Below the pieces are notes generated by a model that searched no databases, was not told the DNA's origin, and saw nothing but the letters and a program-made list of their open reading frames with translations. Below, in pieces: positions 1 to 8,422 of a DNA stretch of 64,000 nucleotides (the stretch's first letter is position 1; the number at the start of each line of letters is the position of its first letter). The stretch is from Ahrensia kielensis DSM 5890. GTDB lineage: Bacteria; Pseudomonadota; Alphaproteobacteria; Rhizobiales; Rhizobiaceae. The stretch spans positions 175,127 through 239,126 of the forward strand of contig NZ_KB894528.1 of the NCBI RefSeq assembly GCF_000374465.1, written 5' to 3'. The position numbers were made by a program, and so were the translations under genes.

Positions 1-2
1 CC

Positions 3-182
3 GATGCTGACGCCGATGCCGATGCGGACGCGGATGCCGATGCCGATGCAGACGCCGATGCCGATGCCGATTCCGACGCGGACGCGGATGCCGATTCAGA
101 TGCTGATGCCGATGCCGATGCCGATGCCGATGCGGATGCAGATGCTGATGCGGATGCTGATGCTGATGCTGATGCTGATGCC
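3..182 (+). repeat. Asp-Ala dipeptide-coding hexanucleotide repeat
   Basis: Sixty consecutive codons read as 30 Asp-X dipeptides: 28 are Asp-Ala and two are Asp-Ser. The tract continues out of the left edge. Codons vary (GAT/GAC; GCC/GCG/GCT/GCA), so the amino-acid pattern is more regular than the DNA. This suggests selection for the acidic dipeptide pattern, not very recent slippage alone. It forms a highly acidic, probably extended segment just before the folded C-terminal domains of the adhesin. Confidence 0.95.
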
Positions 183-1349
183 GATATTGAGGGCTTCGAC
201 GATCAGGTGTCGCTTGAACTTGAAGTAACGCCAACCGTAACTGCACAGATTCCGCTATCGGAAAATGCAGGGGGCTTACTGGATATAAGTGCAGTTGGTG
301 CTGTGCAGTTATCAGTGCTTTCAACAAACGCAGTATTCACGTTTAATGTCGCAACCAATACATCCCAAGAAGTTAGTTTTGATGGTCGTGGGGAAGAGGG
401 ACTTAGTCTTTCTGTTGGTGCCGACAAGGACCTCGATCTTTTTGTTTATAAATTAGAAGAAGGCAGCACAGAAGCTACATTGGCCTATAGCGTTGATAAC
501 TGGCTTGAATACGATCCGGGAGGTTTATTGGGAAGTGGTGCTGGTTGGGAAGCCGATATTACTCCAACATATGAGTTATCTGGTGGAGCAACTTATTATG
601 TTGTCGTCGGCAATAATGGTGGCCTGCTAGATATCAGCGTAGGAACCACAATTACTGTCGAAACAAACACCAACACACTAACGGATTACAGAGCACCATC
701 TGAAGTAAGCGGTTCAGTCTCCGGAAATGTTATATTGGGAAATGGCGACGGTGGTGCTGATACTGTTCCTGTAGGCACGGTTGTCTCCATGGTCGATGGT
801 GCGAGCGTTACCACTGGTTCTCAGATTGTCGGAGATCATGGAACACTCACCATAAATCCTGATGGTAGTTACTCCTATGAGGCAGATCCCAACTTTACCG
901 GTCCATATGGTGCTGTTGATAGCTTCGAATATACAATCGAAGCGCCTAGCGGAGCGACATCGACTGCAAATCTCGATATCTCACTTGATTTCGACTTAAA
1001 TGGAGATGCAGAAGGTTCCAGCGCCAGCAGCGCACCGCCAACGGCCGAAGAATATGTGTTCGGCGAAGGTGCGGATGTTGTCAGCTATGATTTCCTTGAT
1101 GGACTAGGTGATACCATTGAGAACTTCAATCTTGCCGAAGGTGATGCCGTCGATCTTTCGAACCTTATTCCTGATGCGACATCAGAGACGTTAGATCTAT
1201 ACGTTTCTGTTGAAGAGGTGGACGGAAATACAATTATTTCTGTCGATCCAGATGGAGAAAGCAATCTTGAAGCTTTAGTCACATTAATCGATATCGTTCA
1301 CACATTGGATGAGCTTGAAGACGGCATCCTCGGATCGAGCGTGATCTAA
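3..1349 (+). CDS. C-terminal part of a large type I-secreted Bap/LapA-like adhesin (5' end outside window)
   Basis: The frame is open from the first bases of the window, so this is the last 448 residues of a longer protein; a GTG at 207 is internal. Residues 1-60 are a pure Asp-Ala/Asp-Ser dipeptide tract. Residues about 74-218 resemble the beta-rich domain found near the C-terminus of BapA/LapF-type adhesins (motif GGLLDIS occurs twice). Residues about 232-328 look like a VCBS/cadherin-like domain ([16 protein letters not shown]). Residues about 348-448 match the type I secretion C-terminal target domain ([14 protein letters not shown], then an [17 protein letters not shown]-type core). The protein should be exported in one step by the transporter encoded immediately downstream and act at the cell surface in adhesion or biofilm formation. 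Its stop overlaps the next start by one base. The family assignment comes from the C-terminal half; the exact ligand cannot be inferred. Confidence 0.88.
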   Translation, partial: DADADADADADADADADADADADSDADADADSDADADADADADADADADADADADADADADIEGFDDQVSLELEVTPTVTAQIPLSENAGGLLDISAVGAVQLSVLSTNAVFTFNVATNTSQEVSFDGRGEEGLSLSVGADKDLDLFVYKLEEGSTEATLAYSVDNWLEYDPGGLLGSGAGWEADITPTYELSGGATYYVVVGNNGGLLDISVGTTITVETNTNTLTDYRAPSEVSGSVSGNVILGNGDGGADTVPVGTVVSMVDGASVTTGSQIVGDHGTLTINPDGSYSYEADPNFTGPYGAVDSFEYTIEAPSGATSTANLDISLDFDLNGDAEGSSASSAPPTAEEYVFGEGADVVSYDFLDGLGDTIENFNLAEGDAVDLSNLIPDATSETLDLYVSVEEVDGNTIISVDPDGESNLEALVTLIDIVHTLDELEDGILGSSVI

Positions 1350-2734
1350 TGATGGATAAAGGATCACGCGATAAACCATCAAAGGGTGGCTGTTTAACCT
1401 CCAGTGTTTTGGTCGTTATGTCATTAGCTCTCGCGTCTTGCGTAAATGCAACGACAAGTGAGTTGATGACAATCTCACCCGAATTGGGAACCCAGAACGC
1501 ATCAGCTCCGCTGCGCGTCAGAGATGTAGCCAAAGAGCCTAATTTAACCCCCATTGTGGTTTCCACATTGAACAGTCAGGCTGCAATTGTAGAAGCTGCA
1601 GAACAGGTGAGGGTGCGGTTTGCGAATGTAGAAGAAGCAAAAGCGCAATATTTCCCGCAGGTTTCCGTTGGTGTGGCTTCGAACCTTATTGGATCTGGTA
1701 GCGCAAGCCCGCAACTCACGTTGAAGGGATCGCAGATGCTCTACGATTTTGGTCGCACAGATCGGGGCGTTTCGCGCGACGTACATCAGGCGCAATTGGC
1801 TCATCTTAGCTTTCTTGATGCTGTGGATTCTGATCTAACGGAGATGCTTCGCCTGCTGGCGGAGTTTGAAAGCCAGAGCAAGCAATTGAAACTGGGGAAT
1901 GACCGGCTGGCACGCATGGTCGAGCTTGGCAATCTTGTCAAAAGGCGTTCAGCAGAAGGTGTAATGGACGGTAACGATCTGATCGAAGCAAAGCGCAGGG
2001 TACAAACAGCTGAAACATTGCTGATACGTGCAAAACTGGCGCTTTCGAGCAGCAGCCGTGACATTGAATCCGAAACAGGTGTTGATATTGGCTCATCAGA
2101 GTCAGGTCTTGATATAGCTAGCCTAACCTGTGGGGAAGACCCAATAAAATTCGATACATTGACGTCTGTACAACGCGCCGCAATGGAATTGCGAGTGGCA
2201 AAGCTCGATGCTAAAAATGCTGAAACCGAGAGAATGCCTACATTGTCTCTTGAGGCATCCACAAGCTACGATCTTAGCAATGCATCCAACAATAATTCTG
2301 GGATGACACTGCGTCTTGAAGGAGCTTTGTTTAGAGGTGGCGCGGTTAAATCTCGCATTAAAGCAGCTTCAAGAAGCGTTTCCGCTGCAGAAGCTTCATT
2401 GCGCGGTGCACGCTCAGAGGCCCAGCGCGATCAGGCAAGGGCGTTGGATGCTGTTAAAACACAAAAAGTCATCACCAAGGCGTTGCTGTCTCAATCTGCT
2501 TTGCTTGATGAAACACGTAAGCTTTACCTAAATCAATTTTTAGAGCTCGGAACGAAGACGATTGATGACGTTTTGGATGCTGAGGAAGAGTATCACCAAA
2601 ACCTTCTTGATATTGAATTGACGAGAAAAGAACTCGCAATTGAAAAAATAAACTGTTTGGCTGCAGAGGGACGCACACGTCGCTTTCTTGGAGTGGAGAA
2701 CTCTTTTCTTCATGGTTTGGCGCTTAAACAATGA
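1349..2734 (+). CDS. TolC-family outer-membrane channel of the type I secretion system, predicted lipoprotein
   Basis: This 461-aa protein is the outer-membrane exit duct for the upstream adhesin, working with the ABC ATPase and HlyD adaptor that follow. The N-terminus has a hydrophobic stretch ending in a lipobox (L28-A-S-C31), so it is probably lipidated at Cys31. The body has the long alternating helical and beta pattern of TolC/OEP proteins (two OEP repeats, for example around residues 60-250 and 270-450) with many Ala, Gln and Arg heptads. The ATG overlaps the adhesin stop by one base, and its own stop overlaps the next ATG, so translation is likely coupled through the operon. A lipobox is common in NodT/CusC-type channels and less usual in secretion TolCs. 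TolC family is confident; the lipid modification is a prediction. Confidence 0.88.
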   Translation: MMDKGSRDKPSKGGCLTSSVLVVMSLALASCVNATTSELMTISPELGTQNASAPLRVRDVAKEPNLTPIVVSTLNSQAAIVEAAEQVRVRFANVEEAKAQYFPQVSVGVASNLIGSGSASPQLTLKGSQMLYDFGRTDRGVSRDVHQAQLAHLSFLDAVDSDLTEMLRLLAEFESQSKQLKLGNDRLARMVELGNLVKRRSAEGVMDGNDLIEAKRRVQTAETLLIRAKLALSSSSRDIESETGVDIGSSESGLDIASLTCGEDPIKFDTLTSVQRAAMELRVAKLDAKNAETERMPTLSLEASTSYDLSNASNNNSGMTLRLEGALFRGGAVKSRIKAASRSVSAAEASLRGARSEAQRDQARALDAVKTQKVITKALLSQSALLDETRKLYLNQFLELGTKTIDDVLDAEEEYHQNLLDIELTRKELAIEKINCLAAEGRTRRFLGVENSFLHGLALKQ

Positions 2735-4890
2735 AGTTATCATCTGCTAAAGCTGCCAAAAACAGATCGCGACATATACCGAGTGCGGATAGCCGCTCGT
2801 CACTGCCTGCTTTGTTGTCGATAGCACGCAATTTTGGTTTAAGTTTTTCAGAAGAAACAATCCGCATTGCGTTGGAATGGGATGACAATCAAGGGACACG
2901 GCTGGGGGTAAATGATATCGCTGACCGGCTTGGGCTGGTTCTTCATCCACTCCAACTGGATGCGACAAAATTCGACAATCTGCACTCTCCAATTCTTGTC
3001 GCGACTAAAGATAGTGGCATTGTTGTCATTGACGCGATCACAAACAATAGCATTGCCGCGTTCAGACGGTTTGAGGGAGGGCAAGCCTATCGCAATGAAA
3101 AGCCCATAGCAGAATTAATTGATAAAGATTGTCGCACATTTCTAGTGCGACCGCGCCGTAGCCTGCCAGATGCACGCATTGATGCATATATTGCGCCCGT
3201 CAAAGAGAATTGGCTGCGCAAAACATTGTTTCCAAAGCTGGCACCATATGGGTCGGTCATGGCAGCGTCAGTTATGATCAATATGCTTGCGCTAAGCGGG
3301 ATTATTTTCTCAATGCAGGTTTACGACCGTGTCATTCCTGCTCAGTCCTACCCAACATTGGCCGTTCTTTTTAGCGGTGTTGTTCTCGCTCTATTCTTCG
3401 AGTTTTTCCTAAAACAATCACGCACAATATTGCTGGATGTTTTGGGCCGTAATGCAGGATTGCGTTTGTCTGAGACTGTTTTTGGCCATGCACTGCGGGT
3501 AAGAAACGATCACCGTCCAAAATCAACAGGCAGCTTTATCGCTCAGATACGCGACATCGACACGATGCGCGAAGCCATGACATCAACTTCGGTTGGTGTC
3601 CTTATGGATTTGCCGTTCTTTTTATTGTTTACAGCGATTTTTTGGTGGATCGCAGGGCCATTGGTTTTGATCCCAATCTGCGCATTACTAGCTATTATAT
3701 TGCCTGGGGTGTTGCTACAGCCGAAGCTTCGAAAATCAGCGCAGAATACTCAACGTGAAGCCGCATTACGCAATGCAATCCTTGTCGAGACCATTCAAGG
3801 TATCGAAGATATAAAAAGCATGCAAGCCGAAGACCGTTTTGAAGGTATTTGGCAGCAGACATCGCAGGCAACATCTATCGCTCAAACATCTGAGCGACGA
3901 ATTGTTAGTGCACTTACATCATGGACACAGATCGTTCAGCAGAGCGTTTATGCCGTCACGGTTGCTATCGGTGCGCCGATGGTAATGGTTGGCGAAATCA
4001 CCACTGGTACACTCGTCGGCGCTTCAATCCTTGGCGCACGAATGATCGCGCCAATGGCCCAAGTATCAGCCGTTCTTTCCCGCTTGCAGCAGGCCCGTAG
4101 CGGCGCTCAAGGGCTGGATAAAATCATGAAAATGCCTGTTGATCACCCGGATGAAGAGAGCCGCGTTACTTGTGCGCGCGTTCGGGGAAACTACGAGTTC
4201 CAAGACACTGTATTCAAATATCGGTCTGATTTGGCAACAGCTTTGATTGTGAAAAAACTATGCATTGCGCCCGGTGAGAGAATAGGGCTGGTTGGTAGAA
4301 ATGGTGCAGGAAAGTCGACATTGTTGCAGGCGCTGTCCGGTCAACTTTTCCCTGCATCGGGCCAACTTCGTATCGATTCTTTGTCTGTTAAAGTTATTGA
4401 TCCGGCTGACTTGCGACGTGACATTTCTTACCTGTCGCAAAATGCACGCCTGTTTTACGGCTCTTTGCGCGAGAACCTCTCATTGGGATGTCCTGAAGCA
4501 TCGGAAAACGACATGCTGTCTGCTTTGGAAATGGCCGGCGGTGAGGCGTTCTTGAGTTGTTTCGAGCGCGGCTGGGATCATCAGATTTTGGAAGGCGGAA
4601 TTGGTCTTTCTGGAGGACAAAAACAGTCGATCCTTTTAGCCAGATTTATGCTTCGTCGCTCGTCAGTCATGCTGCTGGATGAACCAACATCGGCGATGGA
4701 TGATAAGACTGAAAAAGGCTTCATTGATGAGCTTGGAAAGCTAACAGCAGGCAGCACGCTTATCGTTGCCACGCACAGACACCGCATCTTGCAGCTGGTT
4801 GATCGCTTGATCGTGATGGACAAGGGGCGCATCATACTCGATGGCCCACGGGAAGATATTCTTGCCAAGATGCGCGGAGAAGACAAATGA
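2731..4890 (+). CDS. Type I secretion ABC transporter, permease/ATPase fusion (LapB-like)
   Basis: Inner-membrane energiser for adhesin export, 719 aa. Residues about 20-150 form a C39-peptidase-like domain with no catalytic Cys at the expected N-terminal position, as in LapB/HlyB exporters that do not cleave their substrate. Residues about 165-430 hold the six-helix ABC exporter membrane domain. The ATPase domain shows a Walker A motif GRNGAGKST (near residue 523), the signature LSGGQ (near 626), Walker B VMLLDEPTS and an H-loop ATHR. The start ATGA overlaps the TolC stop, and the stop overlaps the HlyD start. All ATPase motifs are intact, so it should be active. Substrate assignment to the adjacent adhesin rests on operon context. 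Confidence 0.92.
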   Translation: MKLSSAKAAKNRSRHIPSADSRSSLPALLSIARNFGLSFSEETIRIALEWDDNQGTRLGVNDIADRLGLVLHPLQLDATKFDNLHSPILVATKDSGIVVIDAITNNSIAAFRRFEGGQAYRNEKPIAELIDKDCRTFLVRPRRSLPDARIDAYIAPVKENWLRKTLFPKLAPYGSVMAASVMINMLALSGIIFSMQVYDRVIPAQSYPTLAVLFSGVVLALFFEFFLKQSRTILLDVLGRNAGLRLSETVFGHALRVRNDHRPKSTGSFIAQIRDIDTMREAMTSTSVGVLMDLPFFLLFTAIFWWIAGPLVLIPICALLAIILPGVLLQPKLRKSAQNTQREAALRNAILVETIQGIEDIKSMQAEDRFEGIWQQTSQATSIAQTSERRIVSALTSWTQIVQQSVYAVTVAIGAPMVMVGEITTGTLVGASILGARMIAPMAQVSAVLSRLQQARSGAQGLDKIMKMPVDHPDEESRVTCARVRGNYEFQDTVFKYRSDLATALIVKKLCIAPGERIGLVGRNGAGKSTLLQALSGQLFPASGQLRIDSLSVKVIDPADLRRDISYLSQNARLFYGSLRENLSLGCPEASENDMLSALEMAGGEAFLSCFERGWDHQILEGGIGLSGGQKQSILLARFMLRRSSVMLLDEPTSAMDDKTEKGFIDELGKLTAGSTLIVATHRHRILQLVDRLIVMDKGRIILDGPREDILAKMRGEDK

Positions 4891-6068
4891 TTGGTCATGC
4901 TTCTCACAATGTTGCCGATTTTGAAGAAAGCCTCGATGTTAGGCAACATCACTGGATTATTCGGCTTATTGCTATTGTCTTCGTAGTTGGTATTGCGTGG
5001 GCATATTTTGCAACACTTGATGAAGTCACCACCGCAGATGGGATCGTTATTCCTATTCGTAATGAGCAGGTAATACAGTCGCTTGAAGGCGGGCTTGTGC
5101 GCGAACTTAATGTGCGTGCCGATGAAGTTGTCGAAGCAGGCGAGGTCCTTGTAAGACTTGATCCAACGCGGCTGGAAGCGGCCGTTGAAGAAATTACAGT
5201 GAACCTGCAGGCGCACCAAGCGCGTATTGCTCGCCTGAATGCTGAAGTTGACAATAAGCCTTTAGCGTTCGAACCTAGTTTACGGGCCTACCCTGATTTG
5301 GTGCAAACCGAGAAAGCGCTTTATGAGGCGCGCCTTACGAGCCTTCAAACCTCGCTTCGTCTTATTGAGGAGTCTCGCAAACTTATGCAGGAGGAGCTTG
5401 CAACAATGACTCGCCTGCGAAAGATCGGCGCATCGTCACGTATTGAGCTGTTGCGGCTCAACCGTGAAATTGTCGATCTGAATATACGCGAAGATGATAT
5501 TAAACATGACTATTATGTGCGCGCGCGTGAAGAGTTGAGCACCGTTAAATCCGAAGCCGGTGCACTTGTTGCAGAATTGCGCGGACGACAAGATCAGCTC
5601 ACCCGCGTGACATTGAGATCGCCAGTGCGCGGTATCGTGAAAGATATAACCGTTTCAACAGTCGGCGGCGTTGTCCCGCCAAATGGCCAATTGATGACAA
5701 TAGTGCCGCTTGATGATGAGTTGCTGGTAGAGGCCCGCGTTCAGCCGAGCGATATTGCATTCATTCGCCCGGGGCTGCCAGCAACAGTCAAAGTTACGGC
5801 ATATGATTATTCAGTCTATGGCACTTTAGAAGGCGAAGTTCTGTCAATTTCTCCTGACTCGATAAGAGATGAAATTGATCCAGAACGACTATATTACCGT
5901 GTTTTTGTGAGAAGCGAGAATTTTGAGCTAAAGAACAAGGCAGGCCAAATCTATCCTATAACGCCGGGAATGGTAACGGCTGTTGATATTCATACGGGAT
6001 CAAAAACAGTACTCCAATATTTGGTGAAACCTTTTAACCGCGCATCAGAAGCTTTGCGTGAACGATGA
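4887..6068 (+). CDS. HlyD-family membrane fusion protein of the type I secretion system (LapC-like)
   Basis: Periplasmic adaptor (393 aa) linking the ABC exporter to the TolC channel. A short cytoplasmic N-terminus precedes one transmembrane helix at about residues 24-44. A biotinyl-lipoyl-like half (QSLEGGLVRELNVRADEVVEAG) follows, then a long coiled coil (about 95-240), the second lipoyl half (LRSPVRGIVKDI) and a beta-barrel C-terminus with an ITPGM motif typical of HlyD/PrtE/LapC. The ATGA overlap with the ABC gene indicates coupled translation. The next gene begins 26 bases later with its own ribosome-binding site. Confidence 0.93.
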   Translation: MIGHASHNVADFEESLDVRQHHWIIRLIAIVFVVGIAWAYFATLDEVTTADGIVIPIRNEQVIQSLEGGLVRELNVRADEVVEAGEVLVRLDPTRLEAAVEEITVNLQAHQARIARLNAEVDNKPLAFEPSLRAYPDLVQTEKALYEARLTSLQTSLRLIEESRKLMQEELATMTRLRKIGASSRIELLRLNREIVDLNIREDDIKHDYYVRAREELSTVKSEAGALVAELRGRQDQLTRVTLRSPVRGIVKDITVSTVGGVVPPNGQLMTIVPLDDELLVEARVQPSDIAFIRPGLPATVKVTAYDYSVYGTLEGEVLSISPDSIRDEIDPERLYYRVFVRSENFELKNKAGQIYPITPGMVTAVDIHTGSKTVLQYLVKPFNRASEALRER

Positions 6069-6094
6069 CATATTGAGCGAAGGAATGAACAAAT

Positions 6095-7807
6095 ATGCAA
6101 CCTGATGGTGGCGCTACGCGTATAGATAATAGTTCGCTCGAACAGATCATAGATAGCCTCAAGGATAAGGTTTCACCTCTTCCTTCACCTTATCCAAAAT
6201 ACGTGGTTTTTGTTTCTTCAACCGATGGCAAACAACGCGCTCGCGTCAGCACCGTGAGCGCCGATAATCTCGACGCGCTTACTGAAAAACTGAACAGTGA
6301 ACCGTTGCAAAAAAAGTTCACCGAAAGATATCTGCGTCTGGATTGGGTAACCTCCGTTAAGCAGATGAAGTATACTGATTATACCTCAGCGCTGAGTGCC
6401 GTTAAGCGAAATTACAGCCGCAAGGGGCTCGCCTTTGATCCCATGTTTCAGCACGCCGTTACAGAGGCTGAAATCAATGCCAGCGGCTTGCTGTATAATG
6501 GCGGAAAAGTGAATCATTGCGCTGTGAATTTGAACAATTTTCAAATTTTCTGGAAACGCCGATTTGGTCAAACCTTCCAATCTCCAGCTCCTGCGGAAAT
6601 GATTTATCTGTTTGATAGTGAAGGCTTATTTTACGATAGAGAAAAGCAAAGCCTGCACCAGCTTTTGCCAAGCGGTTTAAATACGGGGCGACGCGCCTTT
6701 GACATGAATGATGTTGACCAGATCGAAAATTTGATCCGTAATGGGGCAGATTATCTTGCCGGTGAGGTTGATGAAAAAGGGCGGTTTAATTACGGCTGGT
6801 TTCCTTGCTTTGATCGTGCCATCAACCATTATAATACGCTCCGTCATTCCAGCAGCACTTATGCGCTGTGTGAAGCCTATAGCTTTTTAAAAACGGATAG
6901 CTTGCGCGATGCGGTCGAACGATCGCTAAACTATATTGAAACAGAAAATATTGTCAGGCCGCAAGGTTCGGATGGACCCGCTTATCTTATTGATCTCGGC
7001 GATGAGATTAAGCTGGGCGGCAATGCCGTTACGATTCTGGCAATTTGTAAATATGTCGAAGCGACAGGTCAAACGCAGTACCTGCCGCTTGCCACACAGC
7101 TTGGCGAAGGCATCTTGTCGATGGCCCGTGATGATGGCGGCTTTAACCATGTGCTCCATGCCAGTACCCTTAAGCTGAAAGAGCAACGCAGAACGGTCTA
7201 TTATGATGGCGAGGCTGCGTTTGCGCTGATGCGTCTTCATCAAGCGACAGGCGACGTAAAATGGTTAGATGCCGTGCGTGTGGCTATTAAGACATATATA
7301 GCAAACGATTATTGGCAATATAACGATCACTGGCTTGCATATTGTACGAGCGAATTGGCTCGTTATGATCCTGACCCTGCTTATTTTCGTTTCGGTGTGC
7401 AAAATGTGAAGGACTATCTCGGTTTCATTGCAGAACGCATAACGACATTCCCGACACTGCTTGAGCTATGTTGCGCGACACGATTGTTAATTCGTCAGGC
7501 GCTGAGCGATCCTTCTTTGAGCCAAACATTAGATAGGCTTGATCTTCATGGCTTCGTCGATGCGATGGAAAAACGTGCGCAATATTTAGCAAATGGCGTG
7601 TTTTTTCCAGAAGTTGCGATGCATTTTCGCAATCCTGCACGCATTACAGGAAGCTTTTTCATCCGCCATCATGGGTTCAGAGTGCGGATTGATGATGTAG
7701 AACATTATCTGTCAGGACTGATTGCCTATAGAGCTTATCTTGATGAGCGGGACGCCTTCGTTGAACTCATTAATACGCATAATAAGGCTGTTGAATTGCA
7801 GGCATAA
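6095..7807 (+). CDS. Unassigned 570-aa protein with a helical-toroid (six-hairpin-like) C-terminal region
   Basis: I do not recognise a characterised homologue. A GAAGGA ribosome-binding site lies about 10 bases before the ATG. Residues 1-200 are a poorly featured alpha/beta region. Residues about 210-560 show repeated helix pairs with motifs of (alpha/alpha)6-toroid carbohydrate-active proteins (GRFNYGWFPCFDRAINHYN, YYDGEAAFALMRLHQATGD, HHGFRVRIDDVEHYLSGL). There is no signal peptide or transmembrane helix, so it is probably cytoplasmic. It follows the secretion genes by 26 bases and a terminator comes right after it, so it is the last gene of the adhesin operon. A role in modifying the adhesin or a surface glycan is possible but is inference; glycosidase, epimerase or cyclase-like activity cannot be told apart by eye. 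Confidence 0.6.
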   Translation: MQPDGGATRIDNSSLEQIIDSLKDKVSPLPSPYPKYVVFVSSTDGKQRARVSTVSADNLDALTEKLNSEPLQKKFTERYLRLDWVTSVKQMKYTDYTSALSAVKRNYSRKGLAFDPMFQHAVTEAEINASGLLYNGGKVNHCAVNLNNFQIFWKRRFGQTFQSPAPAEMIYLFDSEGLFYDREKQSLHQLLPSGLNTGRRAFDMNDVDQIENLIRNGADYLAGEVDEKGRFNYGWFPCFDRAINHYNTLRHSSSTYALCEAYSFLKTDSLRDAVERSLNYIETENIVRPQGSDGPAYLIDLGDEIKLGGNAVTILAICKYVEATGQTQYLPLATQLGEGILSMARDDGGFNHVLHASTLKLKEQRRTVYYDGEAAFALMRLHQATGDVKWLDAVRVAIKTYIANDYWQYNDHWLAYCTSELARYDPDPAYFRFGVQNVKDYLGFIAERITTFPTLLELCCATRLLIRQALSDPSLSQTLDRLDLHGFVDAMEKRAQYLANGVFFPEVAMHFRNPARITGSFFIRHHGFRVRIDDVEHYLSGLIAYRAYLDERDAFVELINTHNKAVELQA

Positions 7808-7813
7808 GCAAAA

Positions 7814-7838
7814 TGCGGGGGAGGGAACCCCGCACTTT
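7814..7838 (+). terminator. Rho-independent terminator of the adhesin/secretion operon
   Basis: A perfect 7-bp GC-rich stem (TGCGGGG / CCCCGCA) with a 7-base loop is followed by CTTT. It starts seven bases after the stop of the 570-aa gene. The T run is short, but the stem is strong and its position fits an operon end. Confidence 0.75.
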
Positions 7839-7912
7839 AATCTATCCGCAGACACATCATACAGGCTCTGCACATCACAAAATGATTTCATCTTATTTCA
7901 TGGGTTGAATGT

Positions 7913-7925
7913 TTCATTTTATGAA
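7913..7925. promoter_or_regulatory. Candidate MarR operator (TTCAT-N3-ATGAA)
   Basis: A 13-bp palindrome (TTCAT TTT ATGAA) sits 23 bases before the MarR-type start in an AT-rich stretch. MarR proteins often bind short palindromes near their own promoter. Only its position and symmetry support this. Confidence 0.3.
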
Positions 7926-7948
7926 TTATATAGGCGGCTCAACTCATA

Positions 7949-8422
7949 GTGAAAATGAATTTGGCCATGCCGGACAATAACGATTCAGACATAACGCGCG
8001 GTGAAATGATTCTCAGCGTCGCAACCCTTTATTGGTCACTGCATGAACGTTTAGATGGCGGCTGTCCTGAACTGTCTAAACTAGAGCGTATGTTTCTGGT
8101 GAAGCTTTCCAAGCCACTGCGTATTGGCGACATGGCAAAAAATCTTCAGGTCCTTCCTTCAACTTTAACGGCATTAGCTGACGATCTTGAAAAGCGTGGC
8201 TTTATAGAACGTCACCGCGATCCAGATGACCGTCGTGCGTGGTTATTAGAGTTGACGAAGCTCGGTCACAAGACACGGGCTGAATTGCTTGATCGGGTCG
8301 AGACAGCGGTTCGAGAAGCAACGGGTTTGCCTGAAGAAGATCTTAAAATTTTTGGAGAGTTACTGCTCCGTGTCCGCAACCACATCATGGCCGAAGGCCG
8401 ACCTAAAGGATTACCCTTTTGA
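7949..8422 (+). CDS. MarR-family transcriptional regulator of the adjacent RND efflux operon
   Basis: The 157-aa protein has the MarR winged-helix pattern: the recognition region is LPSTLTALADDLEKRGFIERHRDPDDRRAWLLELT, including the wing DPDDRR motif. It is cytoplasmic and should repress or tune the RND pump encoded directly downstream. The GTG at 7949 has an AGGCGG sequence 11 bases upstream; in-frame ATGs at 7955 and 7967 are alternatives. Its TGA stop overlaps the TTG start of the adaptor gene, so the three genes form one operon. Autoregulation through the upstream palindrome is a guess. Confidence 0.85.
   Translation: MKMNLAMPDNNDSDITRGEMILSVATLYWSLHERLDGGCPELSKLERMFLVKLSKPLRIGDMAKNLQVLPSTLTALADDLEKRGFIERHRDPDDRRAWLLELTKLGHKTRAELLDRVETAVREATGLPEEDLKIFGELLLRVRNHIMAEGRPKGLPF

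Noticed and set aside
4-228. Met-Pro-rich 74-codon frame overlapping the adhesin start
   Set aside because: It is the shifted reading of the Asp-Ala hexanucleotide repeat; the correct frame is open on both sides and continues into recognisable adhesin domains.
4581-5219. 212-codon frame on the minus strand over the ABC/HlyD junction
   Set aside because: Antisense to two well-supported genes with normal motifs; no ribosome-binding site and no family resemblance.
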